Shown here: positions 23,209 through 34,951 of the stretch, one piece after another
Position numbering within the stretch: position 1 is the first letter of the stretch
Layout of the letters: each line of letters opens with the position of its first letter
Source: Bemisia tabaci
Lineage: Eukaryota; Arthropoda; Insecta; Hemiptera; Aleyrodidae
NCBI RefSeq assembly: GCF_918797505.1
Contig: NC_092793.1
Coordinates: forward strand, 42,830,243 to 42,894,242
Direction: 5' to 3'
Length of the DNA stretch: 64,000 bases
The notes under the pieces: generated by a model
The model's database searches: none
Told to the model about the DNA's origin: nothing
What the model saw: the letters and a program-made list of their open reading frames with translations, nothing else
Position numbers and translations under genes: made by a program

Positions 23209-24345
23209 TAATACAGGGTGTTTCAGACCACCCGTACCATGCCTTTTTCTCGGTTGGTTTAGGTCGTACGAAGTCGGAGACCGCGGGGTTGAATAGGGAA
23301 TTGACCCCAAGGAATCCGAATTTCGTGGTCCCGGACCCCCCCCCCCATCGCCCCTTGGGGGGTAAAGGGGGGGGGGTCACGATGCTGAAAGTCACGGTTC
23401 TCGACCGAATTGCGGATTAATCGCATCAGAATTGGAAAGCACGGAAAGTTTCACGTGAAATTGACCCCTAAAAATCCAAAATCGGACCATCCAAGGCCCA
23501 AAAATGACCCCCTAAAGAGGGGGCCAGTACCCCCCTCCATAATTTCTCTTTGGTCTCAAAATTGACGTAAATTCTCCAGAAAAAGACAGTTTTCCAGGTA
23601 ATCGACCTCGTACGGCAGAAAGAAACCCCCTGAGGAGGGTAGCCTCGCCCCCGCCAAAAATTTCTCAGGATTCCTCTTTGGTCGCAAAATTGACGTCGAT
23701 TCTCCAGAAAAAGACGGTTTCCCATATAATCGACCCCGAGGAGCTCAGGGAACATGATATTTAGAGTCCTCGGGGTCGATTACATGGGAAACCGACTTTT
23801 TCTAGAGAATCGACGTCAATTTTGCGACCAAAGAGGAATCCTGAGAAATTTTTGGCGGGGACGAGGCCCCTCTCCTCAGGGAGTTACTTTCTGCCGTACA
23901 GGGGGTCTATTAGAACTCTTAGGAGTCACTTAAGATGTAAATGTGTTCTGCTCCTCAATTTGGATGCAATCAATTTGCGATTCGGAAAGGAGCTCCGATT
24001 TTTAAAATTGGGCCCCCCCGTTTACCCCCCAAGGGGCGCTAGAGGAGCTTCGGGACCATGAAATTTGGATTTCTCGAGGTCGATTACCTGGGAAACCGTC
24101 TTTTTCTGGAGAATTTACTTCAATTTTGAGACCAAAGAGAAATTATGGAGGGGGGTACTGTTCCCCTCTTTAGGGGGTCATTTTTGGGCCTTGAATGGTC
24201 CGATTTTGGATTTTTAGGGGTCAATTTCACGTGAAATTTTCCGTGCTTTCCAATTCTGATGCGATTAATCCGCAATTCGGTCGGGAACCGTGACTTTTAG
24301 CATCGTGACCCCCCCCCCCCCCTCGCCCCCCTCGGGGGGTAAAGG
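23209..24345. mobile_element. C/G-run-bearing palindrome
   Basis: Arms 23345-23755 and 23765-24345 are reverse complements over most of their length, meeting near 23760 around CCTCGGGGTCGATTA. Runs of 9-14 C or G lie at each end (23336-23372, 24309-24340). An ACAGGGTGTTTCAGACCACC stretch at 23213 looks like an element end that the right side lacks. No protein is seen. Confidence 0.65.
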
Positions 24346-25738
24346 GGTATAAAAAATTGAATGATATAAAAATGAAGATATAAAATGAAGTTAAACGATT
24401 TTCTATAAATTGCCAAACTCATTTCATACTTAGCATTTTTCGATCTATGCCATTTGCAAGGAGCTCGATGTCCTGGCGCAACGGAAAGGACCTTATTCAA
24501 AATCGGCCATTTCCAACCTCGGCCAAATCTTCGTAATATTTTCAGGGCTGATGGAGGACTACTTCCCAAGTCCAAAACCCTGACGATTTTTGAATTTGGA
24601 TAATTATGACGGGAGGGGGAGGGGGTTAAAGTTAAAACTTTAAACGGGCATATCTCGTGAACGGTTTGTCGTAGAGAGATGGTCTTGGTCTCAAAATTTA
24701 GAGAAAATTATCAGATTTTAGCTAATATTCACGAAATTGGTCCATTTTAAAATTTTCATCCATTGTTGCCACATTGCCGTAGCTCAAAATTTCAATTTTT
24801 TACATTTTGAGCCGCAGCGTTGAGGGGAACGCACGGAAAACTACAAAACTATTATTTTATGAAAGTAGACCGTCTAAGCTTTAAAAGAAGCTCAAGATCA
24901 TCCATCCAGCAACTGCACTACAAGTGTCACGATAGAGCACTTTAGTGGACGCACGACCCTCTGAAGTGTTTCCACCTCATTCTGATGAAAAAAAATGTGA
25001 CAAAGAATCATTTAATCCTCCTTTCCGCTGATTTCGATTCATTATCCCCGCTTTAAAAATGGAGACTGAACAAATAGACGGATAATAAGGCAATTAATGG
25101 TCCAAAGCCGCCAACAATCAATTTTAGGTAATTTTGGCAACATTGCAATGTGTTGGGCTCCTTATTTTTCACATCGATTCATGGAACTCAGTGTGAACTT
25201 TATTATCTTCACATAAGTCCAGAAATCACTCTGCAGACGGGTAAAAAAGGAGACATAAAGCAAAAACCGCAAAAAAAAACCCCGCAATTTTCGCTCATTT
25301 TTCAAAGTTTGGCGCCCGCCAGCGCGCTTAATTTTGCCCGAAGGCAAAAAATGTATAGAAACTTTTTTGTATGAAATTTAACGAGCTTTATTTCTGAAAA
25401 TAACTAATTCTGTCTTCAGATCAATTTTTGGCGAGTCACAGGCCATAATCCGTAAAAAATGCCGATTGTAGGCCTTTTTTGCCAAATTTGGCAACTTTCC
25501 GGTCCGAATTTAATGGCGCAAAGTTGAAATTCGGATTCAGCGTCAAAAATTACATAGGAATCGATGAAAACATTCTTACCCGGGATTTTTGCAGGCTATA
25601 GCCCCTTTCATGGCTTATTTTCCTGGACTGTCTTTTACGACAAGAGAGGCTTCAGATATGTCAACTAGGTGTATATCTTTGAAGATGCAAGGCTTTCCCG
25701 ATTATTGAGAAAATTTCATCAGGCGGGGCAATCTTACC

Positions 25739-26059
25739 CAAGGAGTGATTTTGCTTTACGACAATGCGCGACCACATACAGCGGCTGATACTGTTGAGTT
25801 AATCGAAAAGTTCGGTTGGACTTGCCTTCCTCATCCACCGTATAGTCCTGACGTAGCTCCTAGTGACTACCATCTTTTCCCAGCTCTGAAGAAGTTTCTA
25901 GGTCATGTCAAGTTCGACACAGATGAGGAACTCCAAGAAACTGTCCTGGGATTTTTCGAACAACAGCCGAAGGACTTCTACCGTGAAGGCATCAGGAAAC
26001 TGATACCAAGGTGTGAAAAATGTTTCACAGTGAGAGGAAACTACGTCGAAAAAAGCTGA
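25739..26059 (+). pseudogene. mariner transposase, C-terminal catalytic part
   Basis: The readable frame gives TQGVILLYDNARPHTA and later PHPPYSPDVAPSDYHLFPAL. The aspartates of YDN and APSD are separated by exactly 34 residues, the DD34D signature of mariner transposases. The YSPDLAPSDYHLF-type box is very well kept. The frame ends at a normal-looking stop after VRGNYVEKS. The N-terminal HTH DNA-binding half and the first catalytic Asp are gone, replaced by the foldback insertion and deletion. It cannot make an active transposase. Confidence 0.9.
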
Positions 26060-26639
26060 AAGGTTTGTGCTATGCTTAATAACTTTTACAATTTTGCTCG
26101 TGGTCCTTTTTCTTTTGTTTTTCAATGCAATTCTCATGCACCTTGGAGGTGGCGGGTAATTCTTCAAGGTGGTCGCGGAAAAATGCAATTTCTGAGCGAT
26201 TGGTTGGTCAAAAAACAAACACCAATACACCGTTAGAAAGCTGAGAGTGTAAGCTTTTCAGCCATATATTTACGATTTTTGTAGTTTTTATAGTTCTTAA
26301 GAAAAAAAATAGGGAAACTTACTTTCTGAACGACCCTCGTATTATTTTTTGTATTGTTAGTATTATTGGTATTATTTTTATTAAGTCCTTAACGTTACCT
26401 TAACGCCGCCCGAGGCCGGCTCTCCCGACTTTTCCCGGCGTTTCAACGCAAAGGAGAGTCGAACTCTTTTTTTTAAAAAAAAAGAAAAAAATAAAAATGC
26501 CTTTTTGCGATGTAAAAAAGACGAACAGGATAATCATTTTCCGAAAAAAAAACCGAGATCGTAGTATTAGATTTCAAATGATGGGGGAGAGAAGTAGGGG
26601 GAGGTACAATTTTGTGGTCGCGATAACTGGCGCAAATTA

Positions 26640-27560
26640 CGAGATTTGCCCCCGAAATTTTTATGGGAGGTAGATCTTACTAAGTTCTAGGCTGGTATTG
26701 AATTTGAGCGAAATCGGCTGCGCCGTTTAAAAATGGTGAGCTTTGAAAGTTTTAGACGGGGGTGCGCGGCTAGAGGGGAGCAGGGCCGCACAGTGGGTCA
26801 CGGACTAAAAGTTGGTAGACAAGATGGCAATGTTGTTGCACAGTGGGTCACGAATTGAAAATTGGTGGATTAGACGGCAATATAGTCGCCTAGTGGGTCA
26901 CGGACTGAAAATTGGAGGACAAGACGGCAATTTAGTCGCACAGTGGGTCACGGACTGAAAATTGTTGGACGAGACGGCAATTTAGTCGCACAGTGGGTCA
27001 AGGACTGAAAATACGTGGACAAGATGGCAATGTTGTCGCACAGTGGGTCACGGACTGAAAATTGGTGAACGAGACGGCAATTTAGTCGCATAGTGGGTCA
27101 AGGACTGAAAATACGTGGACAAGATGGCAATATTGTCGCACAGTGGGTCACGGACTAAAAATTGGTGGACAAGACGGCAATGTTGTCGCACAGTTGGTCA
27201 CGAACTGAAAATTGATGGACACGACGGCAATGTTGTCGCACAGTGAGTTACGGAGATTGAGCCATCGTCATTCAAGATTGCCACATCGTTTATTGAAATT
27301 TTTTCATGTCTTACATTACATGAGGGATTTTAACTGCAATCCGGCAACATGAAGTCCTTCGAATAATCAATGCCTCCAGCAGAGTATACGCAAATTTAGC
27401 CTCAAAAGATTGAACCCCCCTCCCTTCAGAAAATACACTCTTCCCGCGGTGGACGCGCGGGCCGCTTGAAGAGACAGAACAACCGAGGCCGAACACTCAA
27501 ACTAAAAAGCACGCGCGTCAAGGGGGAGAGGCCCGCTAAAGAAAACGGCGCGGAGCGCGG
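26640..27560. mobile_element. Array-bearing element A (related to 52620-53215)
   Basis: The left flank (GAATTTGAGCGAAATCGGCT, then GAGCTTTGAAAGTTTTAGAC, then GCAGGGCCGCACAG) and the right flank (TTCCCGCGGTGGACGCGCGG, then CGGCGCGGAGCGCGGTTTT) are both found, diverged, around the array at 52.7 kb. The two loci are therefore copies of one element whose core is a tandem array. There is no coding sequence. Confidence 0.7.
26789..27250 (+). repeat. 50-bp tandem array, about nine copies
   Basis: Units start CACAGTGGGTCACGGACTGA at 26789 and every 50 bp to 27239. They carry a GGACAAGACGGCAAT box and end TGTTGTCG or TTTAGTCG. Units diverge by 2-6 bases, and similar variants recur two or three units apart, suggesting expansion of multi-unit blocks. 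Confidence 0.95.
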
Positions 27561-27589
27561 TTTTTTTTCACCATGACAACTTTTGCAGA

Positions 27590-28036
27590 GTGCAGAGAGT
27601 GCATGGAGTTTGCATGGAGTTCAAAGGATTTTTCCCAAATTTTGTTGAACAATACTGACCCGCGAAAAACGAGCTCGAAGTTGCGTATTTTGAGCTCCCA
27701 CTTAAACGCGCGTCCGCGGGACACTGAAAATGGCCGCCGTCAGCGCCTGACGGAGAATGGCTACACTCGGCGACTTACCTATGCCACGTCCTATAGTTTG
27801 CACTCGATCCGGCGCGATGTCCAGTAGCCCTTAGTGTGGACTATAAGATGCAACAGAGGTAAGTCGACAAGTGTGGCCACTCTCCGTCAGGCGCTCACGT
27901 CGGCCGTTTTCAATGTCCCGCCGACGCGCGTTTTAATGGGAGCTCAAAGTACGCAACTTTGAGCTCGTTTTTGATGGGTGATTACTGCTCAAAGAAATCG
28001 AGGAAAATTCCTGTGAACTCCCTGCACTCTCTCGTT
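27590..28036. mobile_element. Foldback MITE, ~450 bp
   Basis: The left arm (GCAGAGAGTGCATGGAGTTT ... CTCCGTCAGG-type core, 27590-27770) and right arm (27868-28036) are reverse complements at about 85-90 percent. GACGCGCGTT and CCTGACGGAGA boxes are conserved. The short loop holds no gene. The frame at 27573-27827 is a by-product. Confidence 0.7.
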
Positions 28037-28504
28037 TTCAAGTATGCAGGAATTGAATAGTGCTAATTAAGCTCATTCTAGCCAGTGAATGAGTTCCTAT
28101 CGTCGCATAAACAATGGCTTTTAATCTTCTTTTTTTCGGTCAGTCAGCTGCATTTACACTGAAAAGTCTATCTACGCAGAATTTTGATCGCAGATTGTCT
28201 TTTGGCAACTCAATAGGGTTGATGACGTAGCGGTTGGAACGAGTAATGAATTAGACTACGAAATAACGTAAAATAATATATTTTTAATGATATGCTTATT
28301 TGTGGTCAACTTTTTCTCACTTATATGAAAACAGATATAAATAGAGTATGGAAATCTCTTCCAGAAACTTGGTTGCATGAAAAACCTAGACTCATCAGTT
28401 TTAACTCTTATCATTTCCTGGAATGAACGTGGAAATTTGGAGGTGATGGGAAAATTGGGCCATCCGCATCGAAACTATCAGATTTGTATTTAGGTCCCAA
28501 GTAG

Positions 28505-28742
28505 CTATGAAATTCGTTTGTCGTTGATTGGTAAGCCTTGATCAGTGGTCCATGGTGGTGTTTGGAACCTTTGAGATGAATGAAGAGTAATATCAGTTTT
28601 CCAATTAGAAGTTTCAGGAACATGATGCCAATAGCCATCTTGATTTTCGTGACAAGTACGCCCAGCGTTTTCAAAATTATCAAAAGAACGAAGAAAATCA
28701 GTTCTTTTTTTATTTTCTGCTCTTGGAAATGCCCTCTTTGCC
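28505..28742 (-). CDS. Candidate terminal coding exon of an unidentified host gene
   Basis: On the - strand a strong acceptor (TTTGTTTTTCTTAG) ends at 28743 and opens a frame to a stop at 28505. One base finishes the previous codon, then AKRAFPRAENKKRTDFLRSF and on through HVPETSNWKTDITLHSSQRF to DQGLPINDKRIS. Composition is protein-like (hydrophilic, W/H/P/T rich), and the frame is not explained by any repeat in the window. I do not recognise the family. An overlapping longer frame on the same strand has a hydrophobic run but does not fit the splice logic better. Earlier exons would lie to the right. The initial exon at 39221-39587 is on the same strand, but its end phase does not match, so other exons would have to lie between. 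Confidence 0.5.
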
Positions 28743-28779
28743 CTAAGAAAAACAAAGAAAAGTGACAAATTTTAAACGT

Positions 28780-29715
28780 TTCAGGTTAATAGTTTTTTGC
28801 AGAGCCTCCCTTTCAATAGAAAAAAATACATTGGTTTAAATGGGGAGAAATGTTTGTTGGCCATAAAATGCGCCCAAATGACAAAGGCAGGACTATTTCT
28901 CAGGAGGATATCGAGGGGGCCTATTTGGACCAAAAAAATCACACTTTTTACCCATGGGGAGGGAGGCGTGAGGGGAGGGCCACGGCGCAGCCGATTTTAA
29001 AGCGCTGTGCGCAACGGAAACTCTGGGGAGTTAAACTTTCCGAATTTTTGGTTTCTTCTGAAACATCCAAATTCGCGTAAAGCTTCATCTCTTTAGCTTT
29101 CCGGTACATTCGTCCTCGCAAATATTTTTCAGTATTCAAACGAGTTTTTGCAGTTCAATTGGTATTGGCGCAAAGCTCTCAATCCTTGCTTGTCATGGAC
29201 GTTCAAGCGAATTTGACCTCCCCGGTATCTTTTGACCTTTTCCCGACTGGTGCCTTGCTTTTAGATCGCGGAACAGATTTTATGGTCTCAGGCAATTTAG
29301 GAAATCTTTATCATTAGACCTCCATAATGAGAACATGTTTGGTATAACATGTGCTCAGATTCTCCGGTAGTAGCCCCCGCCCCCACTCTCCTCCCATGAA
29401 AAATGTCTGGCTACGCTACGCTAGGGTGGTCCAAACAAGGCAACTTTAGAAAATGAACCGAGGCGCTCCCTAAAGAGCGACGCCAAAAACGCCCGTTTTT
29501 TGGCACAATTCGGGTCCGCAAGGATTTTTCTGAAACCGGGCCCAGACGATACCTACCTCATGATACCCTAAAACTCTTGTAAAAATTTTAGCTTGAGTAT
29601 ACTCACGGTTATTGAGAAATTGGAGGGCAAAGTTGCCAAATCGCCATCATTCTGGACAGCATTTTCACAGCAAAAAGACGGAGAAAATGGACGAAAAAGT
29701 TACACCTTTGATGGA
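28780..29715. other. No gene confidently seen
   Basis: Mixed sequence with short frames on both strands. The - strand frame at 28948-29139 begins in protein-like composition but has no clear splice sites. No element ends were recognised. Confidence 0.35.
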
Positions 29716-29719
29716 TTTT

Positions 29720-30000
29720 GGCTATTTGTGGTATAAGCCTTCCACAAACGTTAGTCCTTTTTCAGAATGTTGGCTGTCAAATGGTAGCTCAGAGCGGGAA
29801 GTGGAAGTTTAGGCTGCTTATCGTTGGATTTTCATTAAACGTGTTATCCGGGGGTAATTCGGCACGAAAAGAAAGAATCCTCAGCGGAATTTTGAAATAC
29901 CAAAAAACATCAAAATGGCGGTTAATCGATATTACGGCTGTTTACCGATGGATTGGTTTCCGGTCTCGTTGCAGCCGATTATCGGCTGCAACGCTGCATC
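29720..30000 (+). mobile_element. Internal fragment of the TA-flanked foldback family
   Basis: GAAGTGGAAGTTTAGGCTGC, TTATCGTTGGATTT, TATCCGGGGGTAATTCGGCA and GGCTGTTTACCGATGGATT follow the same order as 10050-10230 of the copy-1 foldback. Both ends are missing. Confidence 0.7.
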
Positions 30001-30559
30001 GTAGTTCTAAACCATAAGGAACATTTTATGGTTTTCATAACGTTTCATTTTGCCTTGAGGCATTAAATCTCCTTTCTAGATATTAAAATTAGAGATTTCA
30101 CCCCTTTTGGCATCCCTTCCCCCAAGAAATATGTATACAAGAAAAAAGTCACATTTCTTCGACCAAAAAACCAACCACAGAAAACCAAAACAGGGCTGAG
30201 GCAACTTAAGATGAATCTTCAGCTATAATTTCGAAAAAATCCACCACGTTGCGCTGCTAAAATCCGAATCCGAAATCAGCTTTTATTATTCAACTTTCAG
30301 AGCTCGCGTTTGTTTCTGAGGATTCCAGAAGTATGCTGCTAGAACTTGTGAGTATTAGAATTGGATTGCATTTTGCAAAAATGAACCAGTAGCATTGCAA
30401 TGTTGCCAAGATTGTGCAACTTCTTCTGTCTTGGAGGAAAAACCCGATTATCCATCAATAGTTTCTATTTTACTCGCTAAAAACTGTAAATTTAAGACAA
30501 AAATTAACATGTAAAGAGCCTCGCCAAAAAGTTGTGTTTTTTCGCCCCTTTTTTTATAC

Positions 30560-31265
30560 CTGAGTTGGTCAACCGGACAGTGCTCAAATGAAAGCTCATG
30601 GTAAGGCAAACTTCCATGCAAAGTTTCAACTTGAAGTGACCCTTGGTTTAGGCTGTACAGCGTTGCCAATTTTCCAGTTTCATGTGCTAAAATCAAGGAT
30701 ATTGGACTATTAGTCCGGTGCATAAGTAGACTAGTACACCCAAGTTGGTCAACGGGACAAGGCTCAAACGAAAGCTCATGGTAAGGCAAACTTCCAGGAA
30801 AAGTTTCAACTTGAAGTGAAACCTCGTTTAGGCTGTACAGCGTTGCCAATTTTCCATTTTTATGCGCTAAACTCACGAAATACTGAATCGTCATGGTTCA
30901 ACAGACTATTATACCCGAGTTGGTCAACGAGACAAGGCTCAAACGAAAGCTTATGGTAAGGCAAACTTCTGGGAAAAGTTTCAATTTGAAGTGAAACTTC
31001 GTTTAGGCTGTACAGCGTCGCCAATTTTTCATTTTTATGCGCTGTACTCACGAAGTACTGAATCATCATGGTTCAACAGACTATTATACCCGAGTTGGTC
31101 AACGAGACAAGGCTCAAACGAAAGCTCATGGTAAGGCAAACTTCCAGGAAAAGTTTCAACTTGAAGTGAAACCTCGTTTAGGCTGTACAGCGTTGCCAAT
31201 TTTCCATTTTTATGTGCCAAAATGAAGGAATTCGGGACTAATAGTCCAATGCATCATAATTAAAC
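30560..31265. repeat. Tandem repeat, ~175-180 bp unit, four copies
   Basis: Units with GAGTTGGTCAAC start at about 30562, 30742, 30917 and 31092. Each carries GAAAGCTCATGGTAAGGCAA, TTCAACTTGAAGTGA and TGTACAGCGTTGCCAATTTT. The - strand frames over 30448-31220 are repeats of the same translated unit, not a gene. A weaker fifth copy trails to about 31400. Confidence 0.9.
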
Positions 31266-31269
31266 AGAC

Positions 31270-32092
31270 TAGTGCATCGGTCTATGAGCTGAATACTACC
31301 CTGAGATCGAATAGAAGCGCAACTAAAGGCCATCGTGAACTTTTCGAAGCAGTGTTGCCAATTTATTATTAATTTTTTTAACATAAAATTAGGGTTTTTC
31401 CGAGATTTTTGGCAGAAAACGTACCTTCATGGGCTATAACTTTGATGAGTATGGGCTAAACATTACGACTCGATAGTAAATGAACGCTACAGACGGAGAA
31501 TATTGAATTCCGAACGCAATGTTGCCAAGTATATTTTAATTTCTTACAAAAATTAAAGATTTTCTCACGTGAATGCTTCGATTGTAAATTTGTAAACGTT
31601 TTCAAAATGTTCCCTAAAAATGTTTTAAAAACATTTTAAAAATATTTTTAAAATATTTTAATTACAATATTGTCATGAAAATATTTTCATAAAGGTGACA
31701 ATATTTTCAAAATATTTTGTGCTATCTAGGAAAGTTTCAAACTTCTAAATCCATTAGGAAAATAGTGATAGGGGTGGTCAGTGATTTTTCGATAATCCTA
31801 TTTTTAAAAAAAGAGACCCCGATTTCCTCATCTCAACATACGCGACTGAGCGACTGACACAACCCATTGAAAAATATGAAACTCATATACATTCTGCATT
31901 CAATTGTTGATACACTTCATGTCTTTACAAAAATTACAGACATATTTTTTACGTTTCAGTTTTTGTGTTTCGTGGGTGCATAATTGTTAATACCCTTTTC
32001 TCATTCGTTGACAAGTGTAGCATTTTGGCAAACCTAGTAAACGATGAAACTGTTAATTTCTGTCTTAAATATCATCTCAGTCCCTCTCAGAT
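31270..32092. other. No gene seen; decayed repeat units
   Basis: GTTGCCAATTTA and GTTGCCAAGTATA boxes near 31350 and 31520 continue the preceding family in decayed form. At 31755-31802 a fragment of the foldback end (GGGGTGGTCAGTGATTTTTC) is present. Nothing else is recognised. Confidence 0.4.
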
Positions 32093-32103
32093 AACTTCGT
32101 TTC

Positions 32104-32363
32104 CGCCGGCCAGGTTGGCCTAGTGGTCAGCATGTCTGACTCTAGGTCAATAGGTCCCGAGTTCGAATCCCGGTGGTGGCGTCTAATTTTCACGGAATTT
32201 ACAATTAGATCCGTTGAAACAGATTCTCTTCGGCCCTAATCCCTGAAAATTGGAAAAGCCTGGTGCATGGAGATTCCACGATGTCTACGTACACTAAAAC
32301 AAGTTGGCTAAAGGTGCTAGACACGAAACCATTAAACCAGCAGAAAAAAAAGAAAGAAAAAAA
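32104..32363 (+). mobile_element. tRNA-derived SINE with target-site duplication
   Basis: The first ~72 nt form a tRNA-like head: A box TGGCCTAGTGGTCAGC, B box GAGTTCGAATCCC, and partly pairing acceptor ends (CGCCGGC with GGTGGCG). A ~185-nt unrelated body follows, and the tail is an A-rich AAAAAAAAGAAAGAAAAAAA. An 11-bp direct repeat flanks it (AACTTCGTTTC at 32093-32103, AACTTCATTTC at 32364-32374, one mismatch), the mark of LINE-mediated insertion. The partner LINE is not in the window. Confidence 0.9.
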
Positions 32364-32374
32364 AACTTCATTTC

Positions 32375-33389
32375 ACTGCATGGAGTTGCAGCGCGGTGCC
32401 AGGCGCCCGAGCGCTTCCCTTTCCTAAGCAGCTTGCGTATTGACCCGCGCGCCTAGCGGCCAGCGCATGGCCTCACGTCGTCATTGATCCGTTTTTGACC
32501 TTGCACTACAATTTTCCTTCAGAAATGATGTGTTGCTTGCTAAAATTTTTTTCTTTTGGATTTTTGCCCTTTGAGGCACGGGTAAAAATATGTTAAAAGT
32601 TTTTTCTGTTCAGGAGGTCCATTTAGAGACTACTTAGAAACTCTTTAGGGGTAGACCGACTTGAATTTCGCTAAACTCAAAAAACCTATTTTGACCCATA
32701 GAACACGCTCATACAGTCTGGCGGTTTAATCCTGGATCACCCTGCATGCATGCATTTCTAACGGCACGAATAATTTATTATTTTCTTTTTGCACTATCAA
32801 AGAACGCCGTAAAATGTGGTGTTTTCAGGTCGCGCCTATAATTTAATAATTAAGTTTTGCACCATCTGGCAACAGCTGTGCTCAAAGCGGCATTTTCAAC
32901 CTACTTATCTCAATCCAGAATTATAGTCAAAATACGGGAATTCCTTTTTATGAAAAAAAATGACGAGTTTTTCGTAAATCCAGTGTCATTCAGGCAATTT
33001 TCACGACATTCATGCGTGTTACTTCACTTCATTCTTTTGAAAGAGAGACAGTTACGCTCATATTGGAATGAAAGCACCACTCTCGCCTAACTGGTAATTT
33101 TTTTTTTTATGTTACGCCGTTTATTATCTTTTTTTGCATCTTCTTATGCAACTTTCTATAACATAAGGCGATAACGGCGAATGAAGGGTCCAATACATAA
33201 TTCGCTCAAAGAAAATGTTAGCCATTTCTCGTTTAAAATCCAAGTGGATCTTTTCATGACCTCGTAGTCCTCGTATTTCTAGTATAGTAATCGTTAATTT
33301 TTTAATATCGCTTCTGTAAAGAAGCTAACTTCAGAAAGTTCTGTGCTCCGTTAAGTTGCTTGTTTATATTCTTAAACTCAAAAGAATAC
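32375..33389. other. No gene seen
   Basis: A GC-richer patch at 32390-32480 is followed by AT-rich sequence. The 77-residue frame at 32857-33090 has no recognisable features. Confidence 0.4.
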
Positions 33390-34951
33390 GAGACCCGGCT
33401 GAAAAGTAACACCTCTAAGCTCATAACTTGAGAACCATTGAAGATTTTGGCAAAAAAAAAGATATTCTGAAAGTTAACGTAATTCCCTTACTAGTGGTCT
33501 ATCGGTTTGCAAAGTCGAATAATTGTTGACGTTACAGCGTTGACAAACTTCTGTCAGGTTTAAGGAAAATGTTACGGATGAAAATTTATGACTCTGCCGC
33601 GCTATAATTGGACGAATTTAAGATGATCCAAACAAGCGAAGTACGAAAGAATAGTAGAGTGTATTCGAGAGAATCATAGAGTATTAAAAAAATACTTACA
33701 ATTATTTTTCGATTGATTTCCGTTAACTTCCGGCAACGTTCAACGAGTAAAATCCCGTCGAAAAGAAATGAATTTGGTTGACTTTGAATCCACTTGTCGT
33801 CTGCGACTTTGACTTCGGCGTCTGATTAGAATTGAATGCCTTTGAGCAGGTCCATATTCAGGTTCGAAAAAAGCTTAAAACGACACGGCGCCAAGTCAGC
33901 ACTACATGGAGGGTGAGAAAGCGTTCATTGTTGGCAGAAGTTTGATGGCTGCAACGGGATTGAGTATCATCAAGATATGAGAAGAACCTTGTGCGTGCTG
34001 TTTGTATCTTGGATTTTAAAAGTTAAAATAATGTCCCGCAGTGTTTGCCTAAGTTGGTATTTACATTTTTTTAATACCTGCTGCACCCGTGAGGTTTAAC
34101 AGCCTTATCTGTCACCCGTGATGTGAATTTCCCAACATGTCGAAAGTTTGGCAACGTTGTAACGTCAAGAGTTGTTTAAAGGGGTACGTGCAAAACGGGC
34201 TATTTGGGGCTCGGGGCGGATACCTCTGAGACTTGCCCCATTCATTCACCAAACAATGCCCCATCTTTTCCCAAAATTTCAAGCCCACTAAAAATTTTGG
34301 GGAGACGCGGCGGGGGGTCAAAGTTAAAATCCGGCAAAATTTTCGCGAATTTATCACTCAAAAACCAAGAAGTTTTGGGTAACGCCGTTCAAACGAGCGT
34401 ATTCAGCGTAAGAAAGCTTCAGAAAATGTATAACATCATAGGGATTTGTCAACTTTAGCTCGAGTTATCGCCTCCGAAGCGCCGGAACGCTCATGAAAGA
34501 CCCCTTATTTTTTAACGTTCGGGCCGATTTAAAAAAAAGCCATTTTTTTATTTTGAAGAAAAACTGGTATGTTGTTCCTAACTCTCTGTAGCCCCTCTAG
34601 CTCTTGACCGCATGCTGGGGAAATGGTTTGGTCGCGAGTTATGAGAGCGGAAAGGAGCGAAGGTCGGGAAAATCGGCTTTTTTAAATTGCCAGGGTTCCC
34701 AGCGATCTGGAAAACCTGGAAAAGTCAGGGAATTTACTCCAAAAGTCTGGAATTTTTTCAATTGCTGAGAAAAAAAAATTGATAAGTAAACAAATAAAAT
34801 TAAAAGAATTGAAGTTGAAATTGCAATGCCTTCGTCGTATTTTGAATTTTCCGGCAACTCATCCTCTTTATCGGCATTCGGAACGAATCGGAACTACTCG
34901 AAAGTGTTCGGTGGCTCCCCCTGCAGGTGAGCCATAATGATGGGGGCATCT

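Larger units (their letters stand above)
20146..25597. mobile_element. Large foldback element with ~1.1-1.3 kb arms
   Basis: The left arm 20146-21436 and right arm 24493-25597 are reverse complements at very high identity. Ends are AGCCTGCAAAAATCCCGGGT and its complement. The left arm is longer because of the tandem duplication at 20284-20640. The centre (21437-24492) carries other elements: a Helitron end, a pogo-like MITE and a C-rich palindrome. It has no recognised transposase. It is inserted inside the mariner. Confidence 0.88.
19837..26339 (+). mobile_element. mariner element split by a nested foldback
   Basis: The left terminal repeat CGAGGGTCGTTCAGAAAGTA at 19837 matches in reverse complement the right end TACTTTCTGAACGACCCTCG finishing at 26339; TA flanks both sides (19835-19836 and 26340-26341). 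The terminal repeats continue inward with the shared stretch CAACCAATCGCTCAGAAATT. The native mariner parts are 19837-20145 and 25598-26339, about 1.05 kb in all, so part of the transposase gene was lost before or during insertion of the 20146-25597 element. Confidence 0.9.

Noticed and set aside
30448..31220. Series of - strand frames with repeating TLYSLNEVSLQVETF-like peptides
   Set aside because: They are translations of the ~175-bp tandem repeat. Nothing beyond the repeat supports a gene.
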